Shown one piece after another: positions 26,683 through 35,123 of a stretch of DNA of 64,000 nt. The position numbers and the translations under genes were made by a program. The first letter of the stretch is position 1. Each line of letters starts with the position of its first letter. The stretch is from UMGS1889 sp964540575 (lineage in GTDB: Bacteria > Bacillota > Clostridia > Oscillospirales > Ruminococcaceae), in the NCBI GenBank assembly GCA_964540575.1, contig CAZINI010000001.1:1-64000 (forward strand), in the 5' to 3' direction. Under the pieces are notes generated by a model. That model ran no database searches, was not told the DNA's origin, and saw only the letters and a list, made by a program, of their open reading frames with translations.

Positions 26683-28284
26683 ATGGCAGTTATAATCAGC
26701 GGTATTTCCGCTCCTATCTCTGCCGAAAAAGACGAGCTTATCGCTGCTGCACTGAAAAAGGTTTCAATCAGACGCAGCAGCGTTTTTTCGGCGGATATAC
26801 ACAAAATTTCGGTAGATGCAAGGCGGCAGTCGGATATTAAGCTTGCGGCTTCTGTCTATCTGTCCCTCGACCCCGACAAAGAAGCGGAGCTGTGCAAACG
26901 GTACAGTTTTTGTGCAGAGTGTGCGGAGGACACCGAAGCCGATCTCCCGAAAGGCAATGAAAAGCAAAAAGGACGGATAGTGATAGCCGGCTTTGGACCT
27001 GCGGGAATGTTTGCCGCCCTGCTGCTGGCAGAAAACGGCTACGCTCCCATTGTCCTTGAACGGGGAGAGCCTGTGGAGGACAGAGTTAAGCGTGTGACCG
27101 ATTTCTGGAACGGCGGTGTGCTTGACGAAAACAGCAGCGTTCAGTTCGGTGAGGGCGGTGCAGGAACGTTTTCAGACGGAAAGCTCACCACGAGAATAAA
27201 CGACAAGCGTTGTCGGTATATCCTGAAAAAATTCTGCGAAATGGGTGCACCCGAGGAAATACTTTTCAAGGCTAAGCCCCATATCGGCACGGACAAGCTA
27301 AGGGGTGTTGTGAAAAATATCCGCACCCGAATAATCGAATGCGGCGGTGAGGTCAGGTTTTCAACGGCACTGCGTTCCATAAAAACTGAGAATGGTGAGC
27401 TGAGAAGCATCACTGCCGAAAATGTCAGAAGCGGGGCAATGGAAGAAATTCCTGTGTCTGCATTGGTGCTGGCGATCGGTCACAGTTCCCGAGATACCTT
27501 TGAAATGCTGCTTGACAGCGGCGTTTTTCTTGAGCCGAAGCCCTTTTCCGTTGGCGTCAGGATAGAGCATCTTCAGGAGGAGGTCGACCGTTCGCTTTAC
27601 GGAAAACAGGCGGGAAATCCGATGCTGCCAAAGGGTGAATATCAGCTCTCTCACCGTCGGGACGGCAGGGGAGTTTACACCTTTTGTATGTGTCCCGGGG
27701 GAGTGGTGGTGCCGTCCCAGAGCGAGGAAAAAACCATTGTTACCAACGGAATGAGTGAGTTTTTGCGTGACGGGAAAAATGCAAATGCTGCTGTTGCCGT
27801 TTCGGTTTCTCCCGAGGATTTCGGCAGTCATCCGCTGGACGGTGTACGTTTTGCCCGTTCAATCGAGAAAAAGGCATTTGAGGTATCGGGTTCGTATAAA
27901 GCCCCCGCCGTTACTGTCGGGAACTTTTTGAAGCATAAGACGGGACTGAACGGCGGGATTGAACCAAGCTATGCGATAGGTGTCACCGAGGGAGATATTT
28001 ACGAGATATTCCCCGATTTTGTGACGGATATGCTTTGCGATGGGCTGAGCGTTTTTGCTCGGAAAATGAAATGCTTCGGCAGCGGCTCGGCTGTTCTCAC
28101 CGCTCCCGAAACACGGACTTCATCTCCCGTAAGAATAAGGCGGAATGAGGAGCTTGAAGCTGTGGGCGTTAAGGGGCTTTATCCCTGCGGCGAGGGGGCA
28201 GGCTATGCGGGAGGGATAACCTCAGCGGCGGCTGACGGTCTGCGTATTGCGGAAAAGCTTATTTCACGTTTTTCGCCCGATTGA
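26683..28284 (+). CDS. FAD-dependent dehydrogenase (COG2509-type)
   Basis: 533 residues. N-terminal ~85 residues form a small domain common to this family; a Rossmann FAD-binding motif follows (IVIAGFGPAGMFAALLLAENG), then the family signature SSVQFGEGGAGTFSDGKLTTRI and a C-terminal FAD contact (GLYPCGEGAGYAGGITSAAADG). Often found between cdaR and glmM in Clostridia, a link that suggests but does not establish a wall-related role. Substrate unknown. RBS GGAGGA lies upstream of the ATG, only 5 bp after cdaR. A 20-bp hairpin separates it from the convergent minus-strand genes. Confidence 0.88.
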   Translation: MAVIISGISAPISAEKDELIAAALKKVSIRRSSVFSADIHKISVDARRQSDIKLAASVYLSLDPDKEAELCKRYSFCAECAEDTEADLPKGNEKQKGRIVIAGFGPAGMFAALLLAENGYAPIVLERGEPVEDRVKRVTDFWNGGVLDENSSVQFGEGGAGTFSDGKLTTRINDKRCRYILKKFCEMGAPEEILFKAKPHIGTDKLRGVVKNIRTRIIECGGEVRFSTALRSIKTENGELRSITAENVRSGAMEEIPVSALVLAIGHSSRDTFEMLLDSGVFLEPKPFSVGVRIEHLQEEVDRSLYGKQAGNPMLPKGEYQLSHRRDGRGVYTFCMCPGGVVVPSQSEEKTIVTNGMSEFLRDGKNANAAVAVSVSPEDFGSHPLDGVRFARSIEKKAFEVSGSYKAPAVTVGNFLKHKTGLNGGIEPSYAIGVTEGDIYEIFPDFVTDMLCDGLSVFARKMKCFGSGSAVLTAPETRTSSPVRIRRNEELEAVGVKGLYPCGEGAGYAGGITSAAADGLRIAEKLISRFSPD

Positions 28285-28305
28285 TTTTCGGTAAATGTCA
28301 AAGAT

Positions 28306-28355
28306 AATAGCCGTCCAACGTCTGAATTTTTTCTCTCAGACGTTGGACGGCTATT
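28306..28355. terminator. Bidirectional hairpin between convergent genes
   Basis: Perfect 20-bp arms (28306-28325 and 28336-28355), beginning AATAGCCGTCC and ending GGACGGCTATT, loop ATTTTTTCTC. It lies between the FAD dehydrogenase and the minus-strand HAD gene. T-runs outside the stem are short. Confidence 0.75.
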
Positions 28356-28360
28356 TCTGT

Positions 28361-28945
28361 TCAGCTATTGACAAAACGCAAAATTTCGTCCCAGCTTTTT
28401 ACTCTTGTAATGTTTTTATGCTCTGTCGATTGATTATAGGGTGCATCGAAAAGCAGCACCGTCATACCGTTTTCCGCAAGAAAAAGTGCAATATCGGGCT
28501 TGTCATCTATCATAATATCGGCAGATATTTGTCTGCAATATCGGAGCTTTTGGGACGGTGTATTATCCTCGGAACAGAACATTATACTGTCAAGCGGCAG
28601 CTCGTTTTTTGCTGTCCAGCTTCTGAATAGGCTTCTGCTTAGACTGCCGAGAGGATTTTTCATTGTGGAAAATTTCCTTGCTGTAATCACATATAATTTG
28701 TGTCCGTCGGCGGTCAGATTTCGGCATACTTCAACTGCATTTTCACGAGGACTCAATCTGCTGCAATAGTCATAAAAGTGTCTTAGCCCGAAGAGAAATT
28801 CCCGCTTTTTACTTTCTCCGAATATTTCGGCGGTAGTGTAGCCTGCGGTATTTACAGGCTTATGCCCGAAGAATTTTTCGCCGTATTCGTAATTGAAGCC
28901 CGACATATCCGTAAGTACGCCGTCAGCGTCTATTCCTATTACCAA
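28361..28945 (-). CDS. HAD-superfamily nucleotidase-like hydrolase
   Basis: 194 residues from TTG 28945; a GTG at 28954 is the alternative, but it abuts the ribosome site AAGGAG while the TTG is 8 bp away. HAD motif I DADGVLTD near the N-terminus, motif II in VITARKF, and the later acidic DIMIDDKPDI are those of 5'(3')-deoxyribonucleotidase/YqfW-like proteins. The start lies inside the NRPS gene (overlap about 23 bp), so the two are translationally coupled. It may act on a phosphorylated intermediate of that pathway, or be a housekeeping phosphatase. Confidence 0.8.
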   Translation of the reverse strand: MVIGIDADGVLTDMSGFNYEYGEKFFGHKPVNTAGYTTAEIFGESKKREFLFGLRHFYDYCSRLSPRENAVEVCRNLTADGHKLYVITARKFSTMKNPLGSLSRSLFRSWTAKNELPLDSIMFCSEDNTPSQKLRYCRQISADIMIDDKPDIALFLAENGMTVLLFDAPYNQSTEHKNITRVKSWDEILRFVNS

Positions 28946-31900
28946 GCTTTTCACTCCTTTTCATAGCGATTATCTGCCGTTTTATTTCCTCGGTGATATG
29001 TTCGGCGTTCTTTTTAGCAGGGTCGATAGGTGTGCCGAAACGGATATGCAGCGGATATTTACTCATTTTTTCCATATCGAAAATACGGGGAAATTTTAGG
29101 TAAACGGGATATATCTCCCTTGCACCTTCGATATAAACGGGAACAATTTTCACCCCCGACTTTTTGGAGATAATTGCCGCTCCTTTTTTGAATTGACCGA
29201 GTTTGCCGCTTCGGGTGCGTGTACCCTCGGGATGGATAAGCAAAAATCGTTTTTCCTTTTTTATAACGTTAAGTGCACGGTTCAGTGACGGAGCAAAATC
29301 ACCCTGTCTTTCGATGGGTATGCCGCCCGATATTCTGAAAAAAAAACGGTGAAGCGGGTCATCAAGATGCTCTGCCGCAATAAGTGCACAGAATTCGTTA
29401 ATGTCTGCGGCAGAACTGATTGCCGTCAGAACCCACATACAATCTAAGTCACTTTCGTGGTTGGGACAGAAAATATATCGTTCGTTCATATCCAGTGCAT
29501 CAAGTCCTGTTACGTCAAATTTGTACAGCTGTTTTGTCAGTGCGGAAAATGTGCGGAACAATGCAATGTCACTGTCCGAACGTTTCAGCGGATATTTCCC
29601 GAAGCTTTTCCGAAGCATTTTTCTGTTTTTTTCCTTCGAAATAACGGTGCAGAGCCTTTTTACGGTGCGGCATTCATAAACATTCTTTGCCGTAAGAGTG
29701 AAACCTCGATTTTCGGCAATTGCCGAAAATTCCATTGCCGAAAGGCTGTCGCCGCCAAGCTCAAAGAAATCATCATCAGTCCCGACCTTGCAAACGCCGA
29801 GGACCTTTGCCATAATGCCGCAAAGTATTTTTTCGGTTTCCTCGGTGGGCGGGACGTAAGATATTTCTGAAAGCATATTTTGTCTGTTAAAATCAGGTTC
29901 GGGCAGCTGATTTCTGTTGATTTTTCCGCTGGCTGTCATGGGCATTTCCGAAAGCCTCATAAAAATATTGGGTATCATATAGGCAGGCAGCTTCTGCGAA
30001 ATGAACGAACGAAGCTGTCTTTCGTCTATGTCATTTTCCGAAGTATAATAGCCTGCAAGATATTTTTCGCCCTTTTCATCGGTTTTGCATACCACAGCAG
30101 AATGACATATCCCCTCAAAGCTGCCGAGAACGCTTTCTATTTCGCCAAGCTCTATACGAAGTCCCCGAAGCTTTATCTGATGATCCTTTCTGCCGAAAAA
30201 CTCAATATTTCCGTCAGCACGAATAAGTCCTATGTCACCCGTTCTGTACATAGTATCTCCCGCATAAAACGGGTCGGGGAGAAACCTTTCCGCCGTCAGC
30301 TGAGGGGCAGTTAAATATCCATTTCCGACGCCGCTGCCCGATATGCATATCTCGCCGAGTATTCCCACAGGAACGGGCTTTTGCTTTTCATCGAGAATGT
30401 AAATTCGTGTGTTTGCAACAGGCTTTCCGATGGTTATGTCATTTTCATCTGCCAAAGCTGTCGATGACCATACGGTAGTTTCGGCGGGACCGTAAATGTT
30501 GTAAATCTCGGCATGGGTATGTTTTTTCAGCCTTTTGCAAAGCTCCGCCGTAAGCTCTTCTCCGCCAAGAATTATAGTGCGAAGCCCCGACAGATAGTCA
30601 AGATTATTTTTATCCAAAAGATAACTTCGCATTTTTGTCGGGGTAGTCTGTATGATTTTTGCATTGCTCTCCGAAATAAGTTTGCTAAGTGCTTTCTGAG
30701 ATACTGCCTGTTCGTCATCGGCAAGGCAGATCACCATACCATTCAACAGGGGGAGGATACTTTCCGTAACAAAAATATCAAATACAATATCGGTCACGGA
30801 AACAATGCCCGAAGTGTTATCCTTGATGATTTTTCCCATTACATTGAACTGATTTGCGGAGCAGTAGTTCATCACATTTTTGTGGGTTATCGCCGTGCCT
30901 TTGGGCTTTCCCGTTGAGCCTGAGGTAAATATCACATAGCAGGTATCATCGGGACTGCTTTTGCCCGGCGGTGTCGGCGAGGTGTATGAGTAATCAAAGG
31001 CGTCCAGCTTTATTTCCTCGGAAAATTTGCAGCTGTAGCCGCAGGTAAGCAGAAGCTTAGCTGAAACGCTTTCTGTCATAAACTGTATTCTATCATCGGG
31101 ATAATCGGGCGAAACGGGCATATATGCTCCGCCCGCTTTCAGCACGCCAAGCATTGCTATTATAATATAGGGACTTCTTCGGGAAATTATGGGGACAATA
31201 TCATTCCGATTTATTCCCTTGTCACGGAGGAAGCATGCCAGCGAGTCGGACATTTTTTCTATCCGAGAATAGGTGTATTTCTCATCTCGGAATACAAGTG
31301 CGGTCTTGTCTGGAAATTTTGCCGCCATTTCGGAAAATGCTTCGTGAACGCATTTATTCGGAAAGCTGATAGAGGTGCGGTTAAAGCTATGTATCAGCAT
31401 TTCAAGCTCGTTATCGGGCAGAATGGAAATTTCCTTTAACGCTGCTTCTTTACGGTTTATCAGCTGACGGATAATATGCATGATCCTTTCGGAAATTAGC
31501 CGTATCTCGTCCGCCTGTGAAAAAATATCCGTCTGATAATCAATGGTAACTGTATAGCTGTCAAGGCTGTCACGGTTATCGATATGAAAGGCAAACGGCA
31601 CTTCGCAATAGCCGTTTGAAAACCATTCGGTTGAGGCTGCAATGTCGGTTTTGGCGTTCTGACAGCTGACCATAACATCAAAGAGCCGTCCCGAAAAGGC
31701 GGTTTTTTCTCGTATTTCACGCAATATTTCACTGTAAGGAAATTTCCTGTGCCTGAAAGCTTCTCTTTGCAGCTCGGCTGTTTTTCTGACAAGGGATAAT
31801 ACATTTTCGTTTTCATCGGTTTCAACTGTCAGCGGGATAGTTGAAATAAACATTCCCGCTGTTTTTCTCTCTCTCGCACTGCCTCTGCCAAGCACGGGAA

Positions 31901-32690
31901 CACCGATAGTTACGGAGCTTTTCTCGCTGTTTAGCTTTGCAAGATATATGATAACGGCGGTTTCAAAAAGTGCAGCGGACGATATGCCGTTTTCGGAACA
32001 GAATTTATCTATTTCCCGAGAAAGGTCGGCGGGGAGCAATGCGGAATATCTTTTGGACGCTGCTCCCGAATTGCTTCTGCGGCATACTCTTATGGGCGTT
32101 CCTTGAATATTTTCGTTGTATTTTCCCGACCAAAATGCTCGGTCTGCATTATATTTTTCGGATGAAATGTACTCTTTATCCTTTGCGATATATTCGGTAA
32201 ATCTGCAAGTATTTTCCTCTGCATATTCGCCTTTTGAAAGCTGTTCGTAAATATTGTATACGTCATTTGCCAGAATACTGTAAGTCCACGCATCGGAAAT
32301 AAGATGACTTGCTGATAAAATAATTCCCGAACCTTCGGGTATTTCAAACACCGTCATACGGAACATTTCCGAGCCGTTTAGTTTAAAGGGGATATGAGCC
32401 TGCTTAGTGCAATATTCCCGCATAGCTTCACGGGAGGAAAATTCCGCAAAATCAGCTTCCGAAAAACTATCGCTGACATACTGAACTGTTTTTCCGTTTT
32501 CCGTGATAAATCTCAGGCGAAGTGCTTCGTGCTTTCGGATAATGATATTTGCAGCATTAATGAGAAGCTTTCTGTCAAGCTTTTTGTCAAATGTCACTGC
32601 TCCGCATATTACCGATATGCTTGTGTCCGAATAAAATCTTTGCAGTTCATCTATATTTTTCTGTGACAATGTCAGTTCATAGCGTTCCAT
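28923..32690 (-). CDS. Single-module NRPS with C-A-PCP-PlsC acyltransferase architecture
   Basis: 1255 residues. Condensation domain ~1-425: the HHxxxDG motif reads SHLISDA, keeping the catalytic second His (129) and Asp133. Adenylation domain ~440-930 with A3 FTSGSTGKPKG, A5 NIYGPAETT, A7 YRTGDIG, A8 GRKDHQIKLRG and A10 Lys923. The ten code residues read by eye are D638 I639 T642 Q681 I707 G709 I732 V740 W741 K923, close to the glycine code DILQLGLIWK. Carrier domain ~945-1015 with FFELGGDSL (phosphopantetheine Ser982). C-terminal ~1050-1245 is a PlsC-type lysophospholipid acyltransferase: NHESDLD (HX4D, His1078/Asp1083) and HPEGTRTRSG. No thioesterase or reductase. ATG 32690 has AAAAGGGG upstream. 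Likely makes an acylated amino-acid lipid. Confidence 0.9.
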   Translation of the reverse strand: MERYELTLSQKNIDELQRFYSDTSISVICGAVTFDKKLDRKLLINAANIIIRKHEALRLRFITENGKTVQYVSDSFSEADFAEFSSREAMREYCTKQAHIPFKLNGSEMFRMTVFEIPEGSGIILSASHLISDAWTYSILANDVYNIYEQLSKGEYAEENTCRFTEYIAKDKEYISSEKYNADRAFWSGKYNENIQGTPIRVCRRSNSGAASKRYSALLPADLSREIDKFCSENGISSAALFETAVIIYLAKLNSEKSSVTIGVPVLGRGSARERKTAGMFISTIPLTVETDENENVLSLVRKTAELQREAFRHRKFPYSEILREIREKTAFSGRLFDVMVSCQNAKTDIAASTEWFSNGYCEVPFAFHIDNRDSLDSYTVTIDYQTDIFSQADEIRLISERIMHIIRQLINRKEAALKEISILPDNELEMLIHSFNRTSISFPNKCVHEAFSEMAAKFPDKTALVFRDEKYTYSRIEKMSDSLACFLRDKGINRNDIVPIISRRSPYIIIAMLGVLKAGGAYMPVSPDYPDDRIQFMTESVSAKLLLTCGYSCKFSEEIKLDAFDYSYTSPTPPGKSSPDDTCYVIFTSGSTGKPKGTAITHKNVMNYCSANQFNVMGKIIKDNTSGIVSVTDIVFDIFVTESILPLLNGMVICLADDEQAVSQKALSKLISESNAKIIQTTPTKMRSYLLDKNNLDYLSGLRTIILGGEELTAELCKRLKKHTHAEIYNIYGPAETTVWSSTALADENDITIGKPVANTRIYILDEKQKPVPVGILGEICISGSGVGNGYLTAPQLTAERFLPDPFYAGDTMYRTGDIGLIRADGNIEFFGRKDHQIKLRGLRIELGEIESVLGSFEGICHSAVVCKTDEKGEKYLAGYYTSENDIDERQLRSFISQKLPAYMIPNIFMRLSEMPMTASGKINRNQLPEPDFNRQNMLSEISYVPPTEETEKILCGIMAKVLGVCKVGTDDDFFELGGDSLSAMEFSAIAENRGFTLTAKNVYECRTVKRLCTVISKEKNRKMLRKSFGKYPLKRSDSDIALFRTFSALTKQLYKFDVTGLDALDMNERYIFCPNHESDLDCMWVLTAISSAADINEFCALIAAEHLDDPLHRFFFRISGGIPIERQGDFAPSLNRALNVIKKEKRFLLIHPEGTRTRSGKLGQFKKGAAIISKKSGVKIVPVYIEGAREIYPVYLKFPRIFDMEKMSKYPLHIRFGTPIDPAKKNAEHITEEIKRQIIAMKRSEKLGNRNRR

Positions 32691-32721
32691 AAATATTACC
32701 CCTTTTAAATTATACACCATT

Positions 32722-32753
32722 CAGTGTAATGCTATATTAGCATTATAGCACTG
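32722..32753. promoter_or_regulatory. Dyad-symmetric operator candidate over the NRPS promoter
   Basis: TAATGCT (32727-32733) mirrors AGCATTA (32739-32745), flanked by CAGTG (32722-32726) and CACTG (32749-32753). It covers the -10 box of the minus-strand promoter, a usual repressor position. Confidence 0.5.
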
Positions 32754-32770
32754 TACAACGGAAATTGCAA
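32742..32770 (-). promoter_or_regulatory. Promoter of the NRPS operon
   Basis: On the minus strand: -35 TTGCAA (32770-32765), 17-bp spacer, -10 TATAAT (32747-32742), about 50 bp upstream of the NRPS start. Confidence 0.75.
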
Positions 32771-32908
32771 CAAAAATCTTGATTTTTTGACCTATGGACT
32801 ATTGAGCAGACATGAAATAGCATTAATTACCGCTTATATAGAACTATCTCCCGTATATAATATTAGTGCAAACCCCTTAACCACTAAAATATAAAAGGAG
32901 AAACCAAA

Positions 32909-33100
32909 ATGAAAGATTCTAACATGACTCAGCAGGGCAGAGAGACCCTGGAAAGATTTAAGATGGAAGCTGCTAACGAAGTTGGCGTTAACCTGAAGCA
33001 GGGCTACAACGGCGACCTTACTGCAAGAGAGGTTGGTTCCGTTGGCGGACAGATGGTTAAGAAAATGATCGAAGCTTACAAGGTAGGCAACGTTCACTAA
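32909..33100 (+). CDS. Alpha/beta-type small acid-soluble spore protein
   Basis: 63 residues. The conserved SASP blocks are present: LERFKMEAANEVGV (including the Glu-Val region cut by the GPR protease) and the C-terminal DLTAREVGSVGGQMVKKMIE. These proteins coat DNA in the forespore and protect it. RBS AAAAGGAG. A spore-type (sigma-G) promoter would be expected upstream, but I could not identify one with confidence. Its presence argues that the organism can, or its ancestors could, sporulate. Divergent from the NRPS gene and followed by a terminator. Confidence 0.95.
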   Translation: MKDSNMTQQGRETLERFKMEAANEVGVNLKQGYNGDLTAREVGSVGGQMVKKMIEAYKVGNVH

Positions 33101-33173
33101 TTCGGGCTCAGCCGCTTGTTTTAATATAATTCTCAGCTATAAGCGGAATATTCGGGGATAATCTTCCCTGATG

Positions 33174-33214
33174 GCAGAGGTGTGTACGGAATGTCGTGCA
33201 TACCTCTGCTTTTT
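33174..33214 (+). terminator. Terminator after the SASP gene
   Basis: GCAGAGGTGTGTAC (33174-33187) pairs, with G-U pairs, to GTGCATACCTCTGC (33196-33209), followed by TTTTT. Confidence 0.8.
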
Positions 33215-33253
33215 GCAGTTTGAACGGTGTTTGCATAAAATTTTCAAAACGGC

Positions 33254-33282
33254 TTGAAAAAGGGGAAAAAATGATGTATAAT
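33254..33282 (+). promoter_or_regulatory. Promoter of hprK operon
   Basis: -35 TTGAAA (33254-33259), 17-bp spacer, -10 TATAAT (33277-33282), ~55 bp upstream of hprK. Confidence 0.75.
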
Positions 33283-33336
33283 AAAAATATATGTATGCGG
33301 CTATGCCGAACGACTAAATGATTGGAGCTGGAATGT

Positions 33337-34296
33337 ATGGCTGAAAAGTTTACCGTTTCCCTGAAAAAAATAATTGATGAATTCCATCTGGAGAGTATTC
33401 ATCTTCCCGATGATCCCGATAATATACTTATTGGCGAACCCGATCTGAACCGTCCCGGACTGCAGCTTATGGGATTTTACGAGTATTTCAATCCCGAGCG
33501 TATTCAGATAGTTGGAAAAATGGAGTTTGCATACCTTGCTTCTCTTGATGAACCTACCAGATATGAACGCATTGAGATGCTTTTTGCACAGAAGCTGCCT
33601 GCACTTATCATCTCCCGTGAACTGCCTTATTTCCCCGAAATGCTGGAGCTTGCCAAGAAGCACGAGGTTTCTCTGCTCCGTTCCAAGGACAGCACGTCCA
33701 GCTTTATGGCTGCACTTATTGCATTTCTCAATCTTAACCTTGCACCGAGAATTACCCGTCACGGCGTACTTATCGAGGTTTACGGCGAGGGTATGCTTAT
33801 TGTGGGCGAAAGCGGCGTCGGTAAGAGCGAAACTGCCGTTGAGCTTATAAAGAGAGGTCATCGTCTTGTTGCGGACGATGCTGTTGAGATAAGACGTGTG
33901 TCCAGCATAAGCCTTGTTGGTTCATCTCCCGAAAATATCAGGCATTTCCTTGAGCTTCGTGGTATCGGTATCATCAACGCCCGCCGTCTGTTCGGTATGG
34001 GTGCTGTTAAGATCACCGAAAAGATAGATATGATCGTTGAGCTGGAGCCTTGGGACAGCGAGAAGGTTTACGACCGTATGGGTGTGGATAACGAATACAC
34101 GTCAATTCTCGGTGTAAATGTTCCCTGCAATGTTATCCCCGTTAAGCCGGGACGTAATCTTGCGGTCATTCTTGAAGTTGCGGCTATGAACAACCGTCAG
34201 AAGAAGATGGGATACAATGCCGCTCAGGAGTTGCTGGACAATCTCGGTCTTGATATGGAGCGTAAGGATTCCGTCAAAAAGTGGGATATTTATTGA
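33337..34296 (+). CDS. hprK: HPr kinase/phosphorylase
   Basis: 319 residues, normal length. N-terminal domain ~1-130, catalytic domain with Walker A GESGVGKSETA at ~155 and the family signature LELRGIGIINARRLFG. It phosphorylates and dephosphorylates Ser-46 of HPr, the basis of CcpA-linked catabolite control in Firmicutes. ATG 33337 is chosen (GGAG ~10 bp upstream; family proteins start near this point). A Crh-like HPr paralogue retaining the Ser-46 site is encoded at 58581-58811. First gene of hprK-PHP-murB-rapZ-whiA-dnaE. Confidence 0.96.
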   Translation: MAEKFTVSLKKIIDEFHLESIHLPDDPDNILIGEPDLNRPGLQLMGFYEYFNPERIQIVGKMEFAYLASLDEPTRYERIEMLFAQKLPALIISRELPYFPEMLELAKKHEVSLLRSKDSTSSFMAALIAFLNLNLAPRITRHGVLIEVYGEGMLIVGESGVGKSETAVELIKRGHRLVADDAVEIRRVSSISLVGSSPENIRHFLELRGIGIINARRLFGMGAVKITEKIDMIVELEPWDSEKVYDRMGVDNEYTSILGVNVPCNVIPVKPGRNLAVILEVAAMNNRQKKMGYNAAQELLDNLGLDMERKDSVKKWDIY

Positions 34297-34316
34297 TTAT
34301 TTAGCGGAGGTCAAAA

Positions 34317-35039
34317 ATGTTTATCGAAGCAGATACCCATTGTCATACGGTGGCGTCTACTCATGGCTATTCGACTATAATGGAGATAGCCACCTGTGCT
34401 GCCGAAAAGGGACTTAAAGCAGTTGCAATTACCGACCACACACCGGGAAACACCGATGCTCCTCACATATGGCATTTCCATAATCTGAAAAAGGCTATTC
34501 CCAGAAAAATAAAGGGTGTCAGCATCATATACGGTGCGGAATCCAGCATTATAGATTACGATGGAAACATTGATTTCCCCGAAAATGAATGTGCGGCATT
34601 GGACTGGATAATCGCTTCCATTCATCGGGATATGCTTAAGGAGGGAACGGTGGAGCAGATAACCAACACTTATCTCAAAGTCGCCGAAAATCAGCTGGTG
34701 GACGTTATCGGTCACCCGGGGACGCTGGCTTTTCCCTTTGATTATGAGCAGTGCATTGCTAAATTCAAGGAATGCGGAAAGCTTGTGGAGATCAACGAAA
34801 GCAGCATAAAATGGAAGGGCACTGCGGATAATTTCCGAAAAATAGCTGAAATTTGCAAGAAGATGGAATGTCCCATTGTGGTAAACAGTGATGGGCATTA
34901 CTGTGAGCTGACGGGAGAAGTTCCCCTTTCAAAGCAGATGCTTGAAGAAATATCATTCCCCGAAAGGCTTATCTTAAACGCCGATTGGGACAGGCTCAGG
35001 CGGTTTATCAACGAAAAAAGAGGAAGAAATATCGTCTGA
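34317..35039 (+). CDS. PHP-domain phosphatase (YcdX-like)
   Basis: 240 residues. PHP metal-binding motifs: ADTHCHTVASTHG (HxH), ITDHTPG (DH), ASIHRDM, VIGHPG and NSDGHY near the C-terminus; histidines and acids in the usual nine-ligand pattern. YcdX-type PHP proteins are trinuclear-metal phosphatases or phosphoesterases. This PHP gene commonly accompanies murB-rapZ-whiA in Clostridia. RBS GGAGG before the ATG. Substrate not known. Confidence 0.88.
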   Translation: MFIEADTHCHTVASTHGYSTIMEIATCAAEKGLKAVAITDHTPGNTDAPHIWHFHNLKKAIPRKIKGVSIIYGAESSIIDYDGNIDFPENECAALDWIIASIHRDMLKEGTVEQITNTYLKVAENQLVDVIGHPGTLAFPFDYEQCIAKFKECGKLVEINESSIKWKGTADNFRKIAEICKKMECPIVVNSDGHYCELTGEVPLSKQMLEEISFPERLILNADWDRLRRFINEKRGRNIV

Positions 35040-35123
35040 CTTTCGTGTATAATATGCCCCATTTGGAATATATTGTAAATATGCCGACAGCTTTTCGGCA
35101 AATCGAATTAAGGCGGGTATCAT

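Noticed and set aside
28295..28630. Plus-strand open frame opposite the HAD gene
   Set aside because: Covers the bidirectional hairpin, lacks an RBS and mirrors the HAD coding frame.
32800..32880. Sigma-G promoter for the SASP gene
   Set aside because: Expected on biological grounds, but no pair of -35/-10 elements with correct spacing could be identified by eye.
35082..35100. Terminator between PHP phosphatase and murB genes
   Set aside because: Only a 6-bp stem and no T-run follows.
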